Below are positions 43,223 through 52,341 of a stretch of DNA of 64,000 bases, piece by piece. Source of the DNA: Bacteroidales bacterium UBA5281 (GTDB lineage: Bacteria > Bacteroidota > Bacteroidia > Bacteroidales > Lentimicrobiaceae). Position 1 is the stretch's first letter. Each line of letters begins with the position of its first letter. The notes below the pieces were generated by a model. That model searched no databases and was not told where the DNA came from. It saw only the letters and a program-made list of their open reading frames with translations. The DNA is taken from assembly GCA_002410555.1 (NCBI GenBank), contig DHSR01000020.1, forward strand, positions 62,001 to 126,000, read 5' to 3'. The position numbers and the translations under genes are program-made.

Positions 43223-44536
43223 TTATAATAGATTTATTGCATCCTGCTGTAATTCCTTACTTACATCGTAATAACGTGTAAACGCCTTACTTCCGGCCAC
43301 GTGTCCGCTCATGCTGCTGATAATACCGTTATCAACTTTGCCGTAAAGATTGCCCACAAATGCCCGCCTGGCCATGTGACTGCTCACAATGTCGCTGATA
43401 TGCACCTGTTCCGGCTCTCCGGTGGTGGGGTTCAATCGGGTGACAATACGATTAATGCCAACTTCCCGAAATAAGTCTTTCAGGTAATCATTGTATCGCT
43501 GATCTGTGATGAAAGGCAATAACCTGCCATCAGGTAAATTGTAACGGCTTAATATTTCCAATGCTTTAGGGTGCAAAGGTATTGAAACATTTACCGGTTT
43601 CCCTTCTTTGGTTTTTCTTGGAATGTAGGTGATTGTATTGTTTTGAATATTCGCTTTTGTCAACTTACATAGGTCGCCAACTCTTGCACCAATAAGGCAT
43701 TGAAACACAAATATATCCCGCACACGCTGCAAACGCTCTGATTCAATGGTGGCACAAAACAGAATGTTCCTTTCGTCTGCTGTGATATAAACTGGTTCGC
43801 CGTATGTTTCACCGGGCACCTGATAGCCATCTGATCCAAACGGGTAATGTATTTCAGTTCCTTTCCTTTTCAATTCCTTCCGGGCAAAGTTCCAAAAAGT
43901 ACGGGTTAATGCTATAATTACATGAGCGGTATTTTTACCAACGGGTGAATGAAATAATTTTGTACCCCTGCCTTGCGGCCTTGTGCTTTCGTTCCTTAGG
44001 TAGTATTCAAAATCCCTTAACAAGTCAACTGTAATGGCTTCAAAAGTGATTTGCAAGCCTCTGGTAGCTTCATATCTTTGCCAATGATTAATTGTACTGT
44101 TTATCCTATTTTTGCGCCCTGTTGACAATTTGCAAACATCGTGGTAGTGATGAAACATCGAATAAAAGTCTGCACCGGCTGGTTGTGGCTCAGGTGTAAT
44201 CGCTTTGCTACATACATCGTCCAGTAATGTTTTTATCTGATCCTTTGTTGCACTATCCACGTCCTGAAAAAAAAGTTCCAACGCTGCACGTATTTTTTTA
44301 AATCTGCTGTTAATGATATTGTATTGTACATCCCGGTTCCCTTCTGTCCCTATGCTGTTTTTCTTCGCCTGCTGTGCTTTAATGTCGAATTTATCCATAT
44401 CAATACGGTATCCAGTGAAATAAAACATTCGGGTACCTGCAAAGCGAATATCTGCAAATACGGGTACATTGGTTTCAATCAGGTTTCCGGCTTTATCTTT
44501 GCGCCTTTCTGGTGAAATCTTAACGCTGTGTTTCAT
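43223..44536 (-). CDS. int: Tyrosine integrase of the tRNA-Lys element
   Basis: A 437-residue site-specific recombinase. An N-terminal arm-binding-like domain (1-115), SAM-like core-binding domain (120-225) and catalytic domain (245-437) are visible. Catalytic residues: R285 in LIGARVGDL, a Lys near 308-310, H387-x-x-R390 in SSHMARR, H412 in MSGHV and Tyr422 or Tyr423 in FTRYYDV. The gene lies at the attR end and reads inward, with arm-type sites just upstream. It should catalyse integration into and excision from the tRNA-Lys 3' end. Confidence 0.95.
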   Translation of the reverse strand: MKHSVKISPERRKDKAGNLIETNVPVFADIRFAGTRMFYFTGYRIDMDKFDIKAQQAKKNSIGTEGNRDVQYNIINSRFKKIRAALELFFQDVDSATKDQIKTLLDDVCSKAITPEPQPAGADFYSMFHHYHDVCKLSTGRKNRINSTINHWQRYEATRGLQITFEAITVDLLRDFEYYLRNESTRPQGRGTKLFHSPVGKNTAHVIIALTRTFWNFARKELKRKGTEIHYPFGSDGYQVPGETYGEPVYITADERNILFCATIESERLQRVRDIFVFQCLIGARVGDLCKLTKANIQNNTITYIPRKTKEGKPVNVSIPLHPKALEILSRYNLPDGRLLPFITDQRYNDYLKDLFREVGINRIVTRLNPTTGEPEQVHISDIVSSHMARRAFVGNLYGKVDNGIISSMSGHVAGSKAFTRYYDVSKELQQDAINLL

Positions 44537-44539
44537 AAC

Positions 44540-44588
44540 TGTATGTAAATAATGAACGGTTTAGAATCTACATACAAATTTACATACA
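44540..44588. promoter_or_regulatory. Right integrase arm-type sites
   Basis: TCTACATACA (44567-44576) and TTTACATACA (44579-44588), 12 bp apart, plus an inverted copy TGTATGTAAA (44540-44549). The sites overlap the integrase promoter region, so binding could also autoregulate int. Confidence 0.6.
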
Positions 44589-44706
44589 ATAATTGGAATA
44601 ACCAAACATAATCTAAAATAATGTATTATCTTTATAGCCTTAATTATCAACTACTTTAAGGTGTCAATTAAAATCTATAAATATGTATAAAAATGGCTTT
44701 TGTGTT

Positions 44707-44772
44707 CCCAGCGGGATCACAACCAACAACCAAAACCACTTGTAAAACCATACTTTACAGGTGGTTTTTTCT
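44707..44772. repeat. Attachment site attR
   Basis: Second copy of the 66-bp repeat at 38217-38282. It includes only the last 13 bp of the tRNA gene and the whole terminator hairpin. Confidence 0.92.
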
Positions 44773-45076
44773 ATTATATACAAGAACCCGAAAAAACATT
44801 AACCCCATTTTATTAAATGTGGGCAGGATTAGTTTGAAGAAATAAATGTTTTTTTTGAATCCTACTCTTTTTTCCTCCATTATATTTTTGTAAATTAGTT
44901 TTCTATATTCATAAAGATTGAGCGCCGGCTTAAAAGCTTTTAAATCATTAGTATAACCAGCATTGGCTGACTTATTTGGGTAGGAGATTCGTTTTTTTAT
45001 TATTTTTTATACAAAGACTATTCCTGAAAGCATTAGTAAAACCACAACACACAATTACACACTAAAAAAAACCCTT
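44773..45076. other. Gene-free stretch right of attR
   Basis: AT-rich chromosomal flank between the element and the broken lipoprotein gene. No gene, RNA or clear promoter is seen. Confidence 0.5.
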
Positions 45077-45544
45077 ATGAAAAATTCTTATTATTTTTCA
45101 GCCTCATCATGGTGTTTGCAACTTCATGTAAAAAAGAAGAAGAAAGAGACAGCAGGGATCAATTTGTTGGCACCTATTATGGAACGCAAACCGTAACTGT
45201 TCCGGAACTTGAAATATCAGAGACGGCAAGTGGAACGATGAACATTACAAAGAGCAGTGAAAAATTCAAAATCCTTTTCAATGATGGTACTGTAACTCAG
45301 AAAGCTTCTGTAAACGGGAATAGGTATGATTATGAAAAGTACACGCAAACAGAAATCATTGAAGGAACAAAAGTTACGATAGAAATTTCCGGTTCGGGTA
45401 CGTTTATCAACGGTAAGCCTTGTTGAATCGGGCACCGTGACTTACTTTTTATTGGGAATGAAATTTAGCGGTACCTGGATAGCCGTATTCAACCCGACAA
45501 TAGAGTATGTATCAATCAACAAAAAACGTTCAGGAATTTTTTGA
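45077..45544 (+). pseudogene. Lipoprotein gene broken by two frameshifts (or base errors)
   Basis: ATG at 45077 begins MKN and runs into the wrong frame. With one more A in the run after it (45080-45084) it would read MKKFLLFFSLIMVFATSC, a perfect lipoprotein signal with the Cys at residue 18. The middle frame (45109-45426) encodes KKEEERDSRDQFVGTYYGTQ onward and stops at 45426. Removing one C near 45418 restores LVESGTVTYFLLGMKFSGTW and a natural stop at 45542-45544. The rebuilt protein has about 155 residues and looks like the small beta-rich lipoproteins (lipocalin-like, GTYYGT...SGT) common in Bacteroidota. Confidence 0.75.
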
Positions 45545-45650
45545 GTGAGTTTGGGGCCAGTTTCTCGACTGTCTTTTTTTATATGAAGTCAGATTTTCAT
45601 ACCAATGCCGGTTTAAGTTTTTGCCATAATTGTAAAAATCCCAAAAAACT

Positions 45651-45682
45651 ATTGCAGGCCATTAATCTTATTGGTAGTTTTG
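45651..45682 (+). promoter_or_regulatory. Promoter of the nucleotide-sugar operon
   Basis: ATTG (45651-45654), 20 bp, then TAGTTTTG (45675-45682), 38 bp before the ugd ATG. Confidence 0.65.
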
Positions 45683-45719
45683 CTTTTTTATAATCAATCA
45701 TTATTTTAAAATCCAATTT

Positions 45720-47084
45720 ATGAAAATTACCATAGTCGGTACGGGTTATGTAGGCCTGGTTACCGGCACCTGTTTTGCAGAAGTAGGCATCAATGTAGTA
45801 TGCATTGATATTGACTATCAAAAGATCGAGAATCTGAAAAAAGGCATCAGTCCGATATATGAGCCTGGCCTGGACGAAATGATAGAACGCAATGTTGAGA
45901 AGGGACGACTACATTTTTCCACTGACCTGGCATCCGCAATAAACGACACTGAGGTAATATTTATAGCTGTTGGCACGCCTCCTGATGAAGATGGCAGCGC
46001 AGATTTGAAACATGTACTTGACGTGGCCCGGACGATAGGCATGCATATGGAGCGTCCGCTTACCATAGTTACCAAAAGTACCGTGCCTGTGGGTACCGCC
46101 CTTAAAGTAAGGGGAGCCATACAACAGGCTTTAACCGAACGAAAATCTGAGTTGACATTTAATGTAGCTTCAAATCCGGAGTTTCTGAAAGAAGGCGATG
46201 CCATCAGTGATTTTATGAAACCCGACCGCATTGTAGTAGGCGTAGAATCAAAGCAGGCCGAAGAGATCATGTCAAGGCTTTACAAACCTTTTACACTGAA
46301 TGGTCATCCGGTTATTTTCATGGATGTACCTTCGGCCGAAATGACCAAATATGCAGCCAATGCCATGCTGGCCACCAAAATAAGTTTTATGAACGACATC
46401 GCCAATGTATGTGAAATATTGGGTGCCGATGTAAATATGGTTCGTAAAGGCATTGGTAGCGATTCACGTATTGGTAACAAATTTATTTATCCGGGTATAG
46501 GTTATGGTGGCTCCTGCTTTCCTAAAGATGTGAAAGCTTTGATAAAAACTGCTGACGATGTAGGTTATCCCATGCGAATTTTAAAATCGGTTGAAGCTGT
46601 GAACGATGATCAGAAATCTGTGCTGTTCAATAAACTGAAATCTTATTATAAGAACGATTTAGACGGAAAAACCATTGGTTTATGGGGTCTTTCATTTAAA
46701 CCTCAAACCGATGATATGCGTGAAGCTCCTGCGATGGTGATTATCAAGCATCTTCTGAAAAGCAATTGCCGGGTAAAAGCCTATGACCCGGTAGCCATGG
46801 AGGAAGCAAAACGACGCATTGGAAATACAATTGAATACTGTGCCGATCCTTATGAAGTAGTGATAGATGCCGATGCCTTATTGCTCATTACAGAATGGAC
46901 TGAATTTAGGTTCCCCAACTGGAATGTGATTAAAAAACTGATGAAAAAAGCGGTTATCTTCGATGGTCGCAATATATATGATGTTAAAGAGATACAGCGT
47001 CATGGCTTCGATTATTTCGGTATAGGAATAAAGAACGGCAAATTGATCCATTCAACCATCGATAACACAACCAACAATGGGTAA
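45720..47084 (+). CDS. ugd: UDP-glucose 6-dehydrogenase
   Basis: Oxidises UDP-glucose to UDP-glucuronate with two NAD+. The 454-residue protein has the Rossmann motif GTGYVGLVTGTCFAE, the substrate segments VASNPEFLKEGDAI and GIGYGGSCFPKD with catalytic Cys266, and the C-terminal LWGLSFKPQTDDMREAP. It is the first gene of the operon and overlaps the next, UDP-glucuronate decarboxylase, by 8 bp, so its product feeds directly into UDP-xylose. Confidence 0.96.
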   Translation: MKITIVGTGYVGLVTGTCFAEVGINVVCIDIDYQKIENLKKGISPIYEPGLDEMIERNVEKGRLHFSTDLASAINDTEVIFIAVGTPPDEDGSADLKHVLDVARTIGMHMERPLTIVTKSTVPVGTALKVRGAIQQALTERKSELTFNVASNPEFLKEGDAISDFMKPDRIVVGVESKQAEEIMSRLYKPFTLNGHPVIFMDVPSAEMTKYAANAMLATKISFMNDIANVCEILGADVNMVRKGIGSDSRIGNKFIYPGIGYGGSCFPKDVKALIKTADDVGYPMRILKSVEAVNDDQKSVLFNKLKSYYKNDLDGKTIGLWGLSFKPQTDDMREAPAMVIIKHLLKSNCRVKAYDPVAMEEAKRRIGNTIEYCADPYEVVIDADALLLITEWTEFRFPNWNVIKKLMKKAVIFDGRNIYDVKEIQRHGFDYFGIGIKNGKLIHSTIDNTTNNG

Positions 47085-48015
47085 AAAAATACTGGTAACG
47101 GGTGGAGCAGGATTTCTGGGTTCACATTTGTGCGAACGTTTGCTTAACGAGGGCAACGAGGTAACATGTCTGGACAATTTTTTTACCGGCGAGAAATCAA
47201 ACATTGTTCATCTGTTGGCAAATCCCTATTTTGAACTGGTTCGCCATGATGTTACCATGCCTTATTATATTGAAGTAGACCAAATATATAATCTTGCCTG
47301 CCCGGCTTCTCCCATTCACTATCAGTATAATCCGATAAAAACGGTAAAAACTTCCGTTATGGGAGCCATCAATATGCTTGGTCTGGCAAAACGGGTTAAG
47401 GCAAAAATACTACAGGCTTCCACCAGCGAAGTTTATGGTGATCCTAAAGTTCATCCGCAAACCGAAAGTTATTGGGGACATGTAAATCCCATTGGTGAAC
47501 GGGCATGTTATGATGAGGGCAAGCGCGCAGCCGAAACTTTATTTGTAAACTATCATGCCCAAAACAAGGTGCGCATCAAAATTATGCGTATATTTAACAC
47601 TTACGGTCCACGCATGCATCCCACAGACGGCCGGGTGGTTTCCAACTTTATTGTACAGGCCCTGCAAGGGCAGGACATTACCATTTATGGAGGGGGAGAA
47701 CAAACCCGAAGTTTCTGCTATTATACCGACCTGCTTGAAGGCATGATTAGATTAATGGAAACAGGTGATGAAGTAATTGGTCCGGTAAATGTGGGTAATC
47801 CCAATGAATTTACCATTCTGGAACTGGCTGAACTGGTGATCCGGCTGACAGAATCTTCATCAAAAATCGTGTTTCAGCCACTCCCAAGTGATGATCCAAT
47901 GCAAAGGCAGCCCGACATCACCCTGGCCCGGCAATTGCTCAACTGGGAGCCTAAAGTGCAATTGGAAGATGGCTTAAAGGAAACCATTGCCTATTTTAAA
48001 ACCATTGTTAAATAA
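47077..48015 (+). CDS. uxs: UDP-glucuronate decarboxylase (UDP-xylose synthase)
   Basis: Extended SDR of 312 residues that converts UDP-glucuronate to UDP-xylose. NAD motif TGGAGFLGSHL, the UXS-specific HDVTMPYYIEVDQIYNLACP, the catalytic STSEVYGDP and YxxxK in ACYDEGKRAAE, and NTYGPRMHPTDGRVVSNF are all diagnostic. It overlaps ugd by 8 bp and is followed after 10 bp by rfbD. Confidence 0.94.
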   Translation: MGKKILVTGGAGFLGSHLCERLLNEGNEVTCLDNFFTGEKSNIVHLLANPYFELVRHDVTMPYYIEVDQIYNLACPASPIHYQYNPIKTVKTSVMGAINMLGLAKRVKAKILQASTSEVYGDPKVHPQTESYWGHVNPIGERACYDEGKRAAETLFVNYHAQNKVRIKIMRIFNTYGPRMHPTDGRVVSNFIVQALQGQDITIYGGGEQTRSFCYYTDLLEGMIRLMETGDEVIGPVNVGNPNEFTILELAELVIRLTESSSKIVFQPLPSDDPMQRQPDITLARQLLNWEPKVQLEDGLKETIAYFKTIVK

Positions 48016-48025
48016 CTAAACTGTC

Positions 48026-48877
48026 ATGAGGATACTTGTTACTGGTAGTAATGGCCAATTGGGAAATGAATTAAAGCAATTATCCAACCAAGGACATGAG
48101 TTTTTATTTACCGACTTCCTGGAGCTCGACATTACACAACAAGTGATGATTGATGGTGTGTGTAAGGAATTTGCCCCGCACCAAATCATCAACTGTGCTG
48201 CTTATACTAACGTTGACCGGGCAGAACAGGAACCCGGTGTCGCATTTTCGTTGAATGGCGATGGCCCCGCACTGCTGGCATTGGGAGCCAAAAAGTGTGG
48301 TGCACGATTGCTGCATGTTTCCACCGATTATGTTTTCAGTGGAAAAAACTACAAGCCGTATGTTGAAGAGGATGTTCCTGATCCTGCCGGCGTGTATGCC
48401 AGAAGTAAAGCTGCCGGTGAAATCAAGGTTCTGGAGAATAATCCGGAATCACTCATTGTGCGCACTTCATGGCTTTATTCAGCTTATGGACATAATTTTG
48501 TAAAGACCATTCGCAAAGCTGGTAGAAACCATGGAGAACTAAAAGTGGTAGCCGACCAGATAGGTACTCCCACCTGGGGCCACGATCTGGCGAAAGCTTT
48601 GCTTTTACTCGCAGAACTGGGTAATCAGAGTGGCATTGTTCATTTTTCTAACCAGGGCGTTTGCAGTTGGTATGATTTCGCTTTGGCTATCGTTGAATTT
48701 TCGGACATAGATACCCGTGTTTGTCCAACAGATACCGAAGGTTATCCCCTACCCTCACCCAGACCTTATTACAGTGTGCTGAATAAGAACAAATATGAAT
48801 TATTAACCCGGACAAGCATACCGCACTGGCGCCAAAGCCTGAAGAAATGTATAAAAATTCTCGATGAGCAAGGCTGA
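48026..48877 (+). CDS. rfbD: dTDP-4-dehydrorhamnose reductase
   Basis: SDR of 283 residues, last step to dTDP-L-rhamnose. MRILVTGSNGQLGNEL, CAAYTNVDRAEQE, HVSTDYVFSGKN, YxxxK in GVYARSKAAGE and VVADQIGTPTWG are typical of RmlD. RmlA, RmlB and RmlC are not in the window, so they must lie elsewhere or the reductase acts on another 4-keto sugar. Its end overlaps the GxxExxY gene by 14 bp. Confidence 0.92.
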   Translation: MRILVTGSNGQLGNELKQLSNQGHEFLFTDFLELDITQQVMIDGVCKEFAPHQIINCAAYTNVDRAEQEPGVAFSLNGDGPALLALGAKKCGARLLHVSTDYVFSGKNYKPYVEEDVPDPAGVYARSKAAGEIKVLENNPESLIVRTSWLYSAYGHNFVKTIRKAGRNHGELKVVADQIGTPTWGHDLAKALLLLAELGNQSGIVHFSNQGVCSWYDFALAIVEFSDIDTRVCPTDTEGYPLPSPRPYYSVLNKNKYELLTRTSIPHWRQSLKKCIKILDEQG

Positions 48878-49250
48878 ACTTAACCGCATACATACCCGGA
48901 TTTTTGAAGCCGCCTCGGAAATATATGCCAACCTTGGTCAGGGACTTGATACTGAGATATACCTTACCTGTTTTATGCATGAATTGAGGTTAAAAGGATT
49001 ACTGTTCAAACGTGGAGTAACATTTCCCGTCATTTACAAAAACATAAAAACCAACCGGGAAATCATCGTTGATTTGATGATTGAAAACCAACTGCTGGTA
49101 GATGTAACTCCATCGGAATCAATTACACCCTTGCAAATGAGCAGTATGTCAAGCAAATTGAAGATTGCACAAAAGCGTATGGGAATTTTACTTACTTTTA
49201 ATGCCCTTACAGTAACTGAAGGCTATCGAAAAATATTGAACAACAGCTGA
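48864..49250 (+). CDS. GxxExxY family protein
   Basis: A 128-residue protein of the GxxExxY family, named after a motif that here reads GLDTEIY (in GQGLDTEIYLTC). The body has a predicted restriction-endonuclease-like fold (FKRGVTFPVIYKN, IIVDLMIENQLLVDV), but activity has not been shown for the family. It starts inside the end of rfbD (14-bp overlap), so it is made with the nucleotide-sugar enzymes; such genes are often found in polysaccharide loci. Confidence 0.82.
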   Translation: MSKAELNRIHTRIFEAASEIYANLGQGLDTEIYLTCFMHELRLKGLLFKRGVTFPVIYKNIKTNREIIVDLMIENQLLVDVTPSESITPLQMSSMSSKLKIAQKRMGILLTFNALTVTEGYRKILNNS

Positions 49251-49287
49251 AAATAGTCTGTTTATCTCATTTAAAAACCGTATAATT

Positions 49288-51033
49288 ATGAGTCTCCAAA
49301 ACATCGATCCCAACATTGTAACCAAAGCCACAGGCTGGCTCAGTGAAATTTACGATCCGGCAACCCGAAAGGCTGTCCAGGACATGATGAATAACCATAC
49401 GACAGAACTAATCGATAGTTTCTACCGGAATCTTGAGTTCGGCACCGGGGGTCTGCGCGGAATTATGGGAGCCGGCACCAACCGCATGAATAAATATACC
49501 GTGGGCACTGCAACCCAGGGGCTGGCCAATTATATAAAGAAGACTTTTCCTGGTTCAGAAGAAATCAGGGCAGTCATAGCTTTCGACTCAAGGAATCAGA
49601 GTCCTTATTTTGCCCGCATTGCAGCCGAGGTGCTTGCTGCCAATGGAATTAAAGTCTTTTTATTCGACAGCCTGCGTCCAACCCCTGAATTGTCATTTGC
49701 CGTCAGAAAACTAAAATGCCATACCGGCATTGTAGTTACTGCTTCACACAATCCTAAGGAATATAATGGTTATAAGGTTTACTGGAGCGATGGCGGACAA
49801 CTGGTTCCTCCTCACGATAAAAATGTGATTGCCGAAGTACAAAAAATTGCATCCGTTGAGGATGTTAAGTTCAGTGGAAAAGAAGATAACATTGAAATTA
49901 TTGGTGAAGAGATTGACAAAGCCTATCTTGCTACCCTTAAGTCGCTTTCCCTCTCTCCTGAAATCATTAGAAAACAGCAGGATTTAAAGATTGTATATAC
50001 AGCCATACATGGAACCGGATACAAACTGGTGCCTGAGGCACTTAAAAAGTTTGGTTTTAACAATGTGATCACTGTAAAGGAGCAGATGGAGCCGGACGGA
50101 AACTTCCCAACGGTGGTTTCTCCCAATCCTGAAGAAAAAGCTGCCATGCAAATGGCTCTGGATCTGGCTCAAAAAGAGAAAGCAGATATCATCCTGGCCA
50201 CCGATCCCGATGCTGACCGTGTGGGCATGGGCGTGCGCGACAACGCCGGTAACTATATCCTGCTCAATGGAAATCAATCGGCTTCACTGCTGATTTACTA
50301 TTTGCTTAGCCAATGGAAAGCCAAAGGCAAGCTTACCGGCAAAGAATTTATCGCTAAAACCATTGTAACTTCTGAACTTTTGAAGGATATTGCCGACAGC
50401 TTTGAAGTAGAAACCTTTGATGTACTTACCGGTTTCAAATACATTGCCGAAGTGATTCGTGAAAATGAAGGAAAAAAGCAGTTTATTGGAGGAGGTGAAG
50501 AAAGTTATGGTTATTTGATTGGCGATGCAGTAAGAGATAAGGATGCAGTAGCCTCCTGTGCCATGCTCTGTGAAACCGCCGCCTGGGCACGTGAACAAGG
50601 ACTTAGCATGTATCAAATGTTGATAGACATTTATCATGAATATGGTTTTTACCTTGAAGAATTGGTGTCCATCACCAAAAAAGGAAAATCCGGAGCAGAA
50701 GAAATCCAGCAAATGATGGCTGATTATCGCAGCAATCCGCCTAAAGAAATCAATGGCATCAAGGTAGTTAAGATAAAAGATTATCTGATTCAGAAAGAGC
50801 AACATGTATCAAGCGGTGAAGTCAAACCCATTAACTTACCTAAATCCGATGTGCTGCAGTTCTTTTTGGAAGGCGGAAGCAAGATTACCGTGCGGCCCTC
50901 GGGTACAGAGCCTAAAATAAAATTCTATTTCGGTGTAAAAGGTCAGCTTCAGGACAAAGCAAAATTTGAAGAGGTGAACCGGAAGATGCGTGAAAAACTT
51001 GAAGAGATGATTGATGCAATGAAACTCAGATAA
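49288..51033 (+). CDS. Phosphohexomutase (phosphoglucomutase/phosphomannomutase)
   Basis: A 581-residue alpha-D-phosphohexomutase. Active-site phosphoserine S153 in TASHNPKEYNG, metal loop DPDADRVG, sugar loop GGGEESYGY and phosphate loop RPSGTEPKIKFY are all present. The length fits the larger PGM2-like group, which interconverts glucose 1- and 6-phosphate. It supplies glucose 1-phosphate for UDP-glucose, the substrate of ugd at the head of this gene row, 37 bp after the GxxExxY gene. Confidence 0.92.
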   Translation: MSLQNIDPNIVTKATGWLSEIYDPATRKAVQDMMNNHTTELIDSFYRNLEFGTGGLRGIMGAGTNRMNKYTVGTATQGLANYIKKTFPGSEEIRAVIAFDSRNQSPYFARIAAEVLAANGIKVFLFDSLRPTPELSFAVRKLKCHTGIVVTASHNPKEYNGYKVYWSDGGQLVPPHDKNVIAEVQKIASVEDVKFSGKEDNIEIIGEEIDKAYLATLKSLSLSPEIIRKQQDLKIVYTAIHGTGYKLVPEALKKFGFNNVITVKEQMEPDGNFPTVVSPNPEEKAAMQMALDLAQKEKADIILATDPDADRVGMGVRDNAGNYILLNGNQSASLLIYYLLSQWKAKGKLTGKEFIAKTIVTSELLKDIADSFEVETFDVLTGFKYIAEVIRENEGKKQFIGGGEESYGYLIGDAVRDKDAVASCAMLCETAAWAREQGLSMYQMLIDIYHEYGFYLEELVSITKKGKSGAEEIQQMMADYRSNPPKEINGIKVVKIKDYLIQKEQHVSSGEVKPINLPKSDVLQFFLEGGSKITVRPSGTEPKIKFYFGVKGQLQDKAKFEEVNRKMREKLEEMIDAMKLR

Positions 51034-51068
51034 AGGGCATTCAGGCGAACCAAGCGGAAGTGATTGGA

Positions 51069-51091
51069 GAGCGGAATGGCATATTCCGCTC
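51069..51091. repeat. Palindrome between the mutase gene and sucD
   Basis: Perfect 9-bp inverted repeat GAGCGGAAT/ATTCCGCTC with a 5-bp loop. A related GCGGAATGC follows at about 51110. No T-run follows, so it may be a rho-independent-like stop for both converging genes or a degraded repeat. The rest of 51034-51279 shows no gene. Confidence 0.5.
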
Positions 51092-51279
51092 AACCACGAT
51101 ATAGCTTAAGCGGAATGCTGAGGTCAAAAAGAATACTAAGCTTTGATTCTGCCTGATTGCTATCAGGATTAAATCAGCTGAAAAAAAAATTCAGGATCGA
51201 ACTTATTCGTCCTCTCAAACCTTAGTAAAAGTATGAAGGCCTTATCATAAAATTAAATCCCTAATCTTCCAATAGCAGA

Positions 51280-52149
51280 TTATTTCAACAATTCAAGCAT
51301 GCGTTTCCCGATTTCTGCGGGTGAATCAACTACATTTACGCCACATTCACGCAAAATAGCCTTTTTAGCATCAGCGGTATCGCCTTCACCGCCTACTATG
51401 GCCCCGGCATGCCCCATGGTGCGACCTTTGGGTGCTGTTGCTCCGGCAATAAAACTAACTACAGGTTTAGTGCCGTGTTCCTTAATCCAGTAAGCAGCCT
51501 CTGCTTCCATGCCGCCTCCTATTTCTCCAATCATCACAATGCCGCTGGTTTCGGGATCATTCATAAAAAGCTCTACCGCATCACGTGTAGTTGTACCTAT
51601 AATTGGATCACCCCCTATTCCAATAGCAGTACTCTGACCCAAACCTGCCTTGGTAAGCTGATCAACTGCTTCATAGGTTAAGGTTCCTGAACGACTGACA
51701 ATACCTACCTTGCCCTTTTGGTGAATGAAGCCGGGCATAATACCTATTTTTGCTTCTCCAGGAGTGATGATGCCCGGACAGTTGGGACCAATCAAACGGC
51801 TGTCGCGTCCTTTCAGATATTCCTTGGTCTTCATCATATCTTTAACCGGAATGCCTTCTGTAATGCACACAATTACTTTGATGCCTGCTTCGGCAGCTTC
51901 CATAATGGCATCTGCTGCGAATGCAGGTGGAACAAATATAAGCGACACATTGGCATCAGTAGCTTTTACTGCTTCCGCCACTGTATTAAATACCGGCTTG
52001 CCCAAATGGAATCGGCCTCCCTTGCCTGGTGTGATGCCACCCACTACGTTGGTACCGTACTCTATCATTTGGGTGGCATGAAATGTACCCTCAGTGCCGG
52101 TAAAACCCTGCACAACAACTCTTGAATCTTTGTTGACTAAAATGCTCAT
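51280..52149 (-). CDS. sucD: Succinyl-CoA synthetase alpha subunit
   Basis: TCA-cycle enzyme subunit of 289 residues that carries the CoA site and the phosphohistidine. VVVQGFTGTEGTFHATQMIE, PGKGGRFHLGKPVF, GPNCPGIITPGE and the phospho-acceptor H247 in GRTMGHAGAIVGG are visible. SucC is not adjacent here, as is common in Bacteroidota. Monocistronic. Confidence 0.96.
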   Translation of the reverse strand: MSILVNKDSRVVVQGFTGTEGTFHATQMIEYGTNVVGGITPGKGGRFHLGKPVFNTVAEAVKATDANVSLIFVPPAFAADAIMEAAEAGIKVIVCITEGIPVKDMMKTKEYLKGRDSRLIGPNCPGIITPGEAKIGIMPGFIHQKGKVGIVSRSGTLTYEAVDQLTKAGLGQSTAIGIGGDPIIGTTTRDAVELFMNDPETSGIVMIGEIGGGMEAEAAYWIKEHGTKPVVSFIAGATAPKGRTMGHAGAIVGGEGDTADAKKAILRECGVNVVDSPAEIGKRMLELLK

Positions 52150-52341
52150 TTTTGATCTTTTTCAGTTGATTGATTTGGAAATGCTACTTTAAAAAGGAAA
52201 ATTACCTATTTTTGTTCATATGTTGACATGAAAATGTTAATTTAATGCAAAAAAAGCACATTTCCTGCAAGTTCTAAACCAATGAATGCTGTTTGCGATG
52301 AAATGATACCTTATGTCGTGTAAACCCTAAACCACTTTGCC

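Larger units (their letters stand above)
38217..44730. mobile_element. 6.5-kb integrative element in tRNA-Lys (phage-satellite-like or integrative-plasmid-like)
   Basis: Bounded by direct repeats of the tRNA 3' end. All genes lie on the minus strand: integrase, a 219-aa protein, HTH regulator, an 83-aa protein, RepA-like ATPase, polymerase-like protein, DUF5681 protein, a 73-aa protein and a frameshifted small gene. An iteron-like origin lies between the two replication genes. There are no relaxase, coupling protein, capsid or large terminase genes, so it must depend on a helper to move between cells, or be defective. Confidence 0.85.

Noticed and set aside
38217..44730. Conjugative or mobilizable transposon
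   Set aside because: No relaxase, Mob, Tra or coupling-protein genes are visible; the content is integrase plus replication only.
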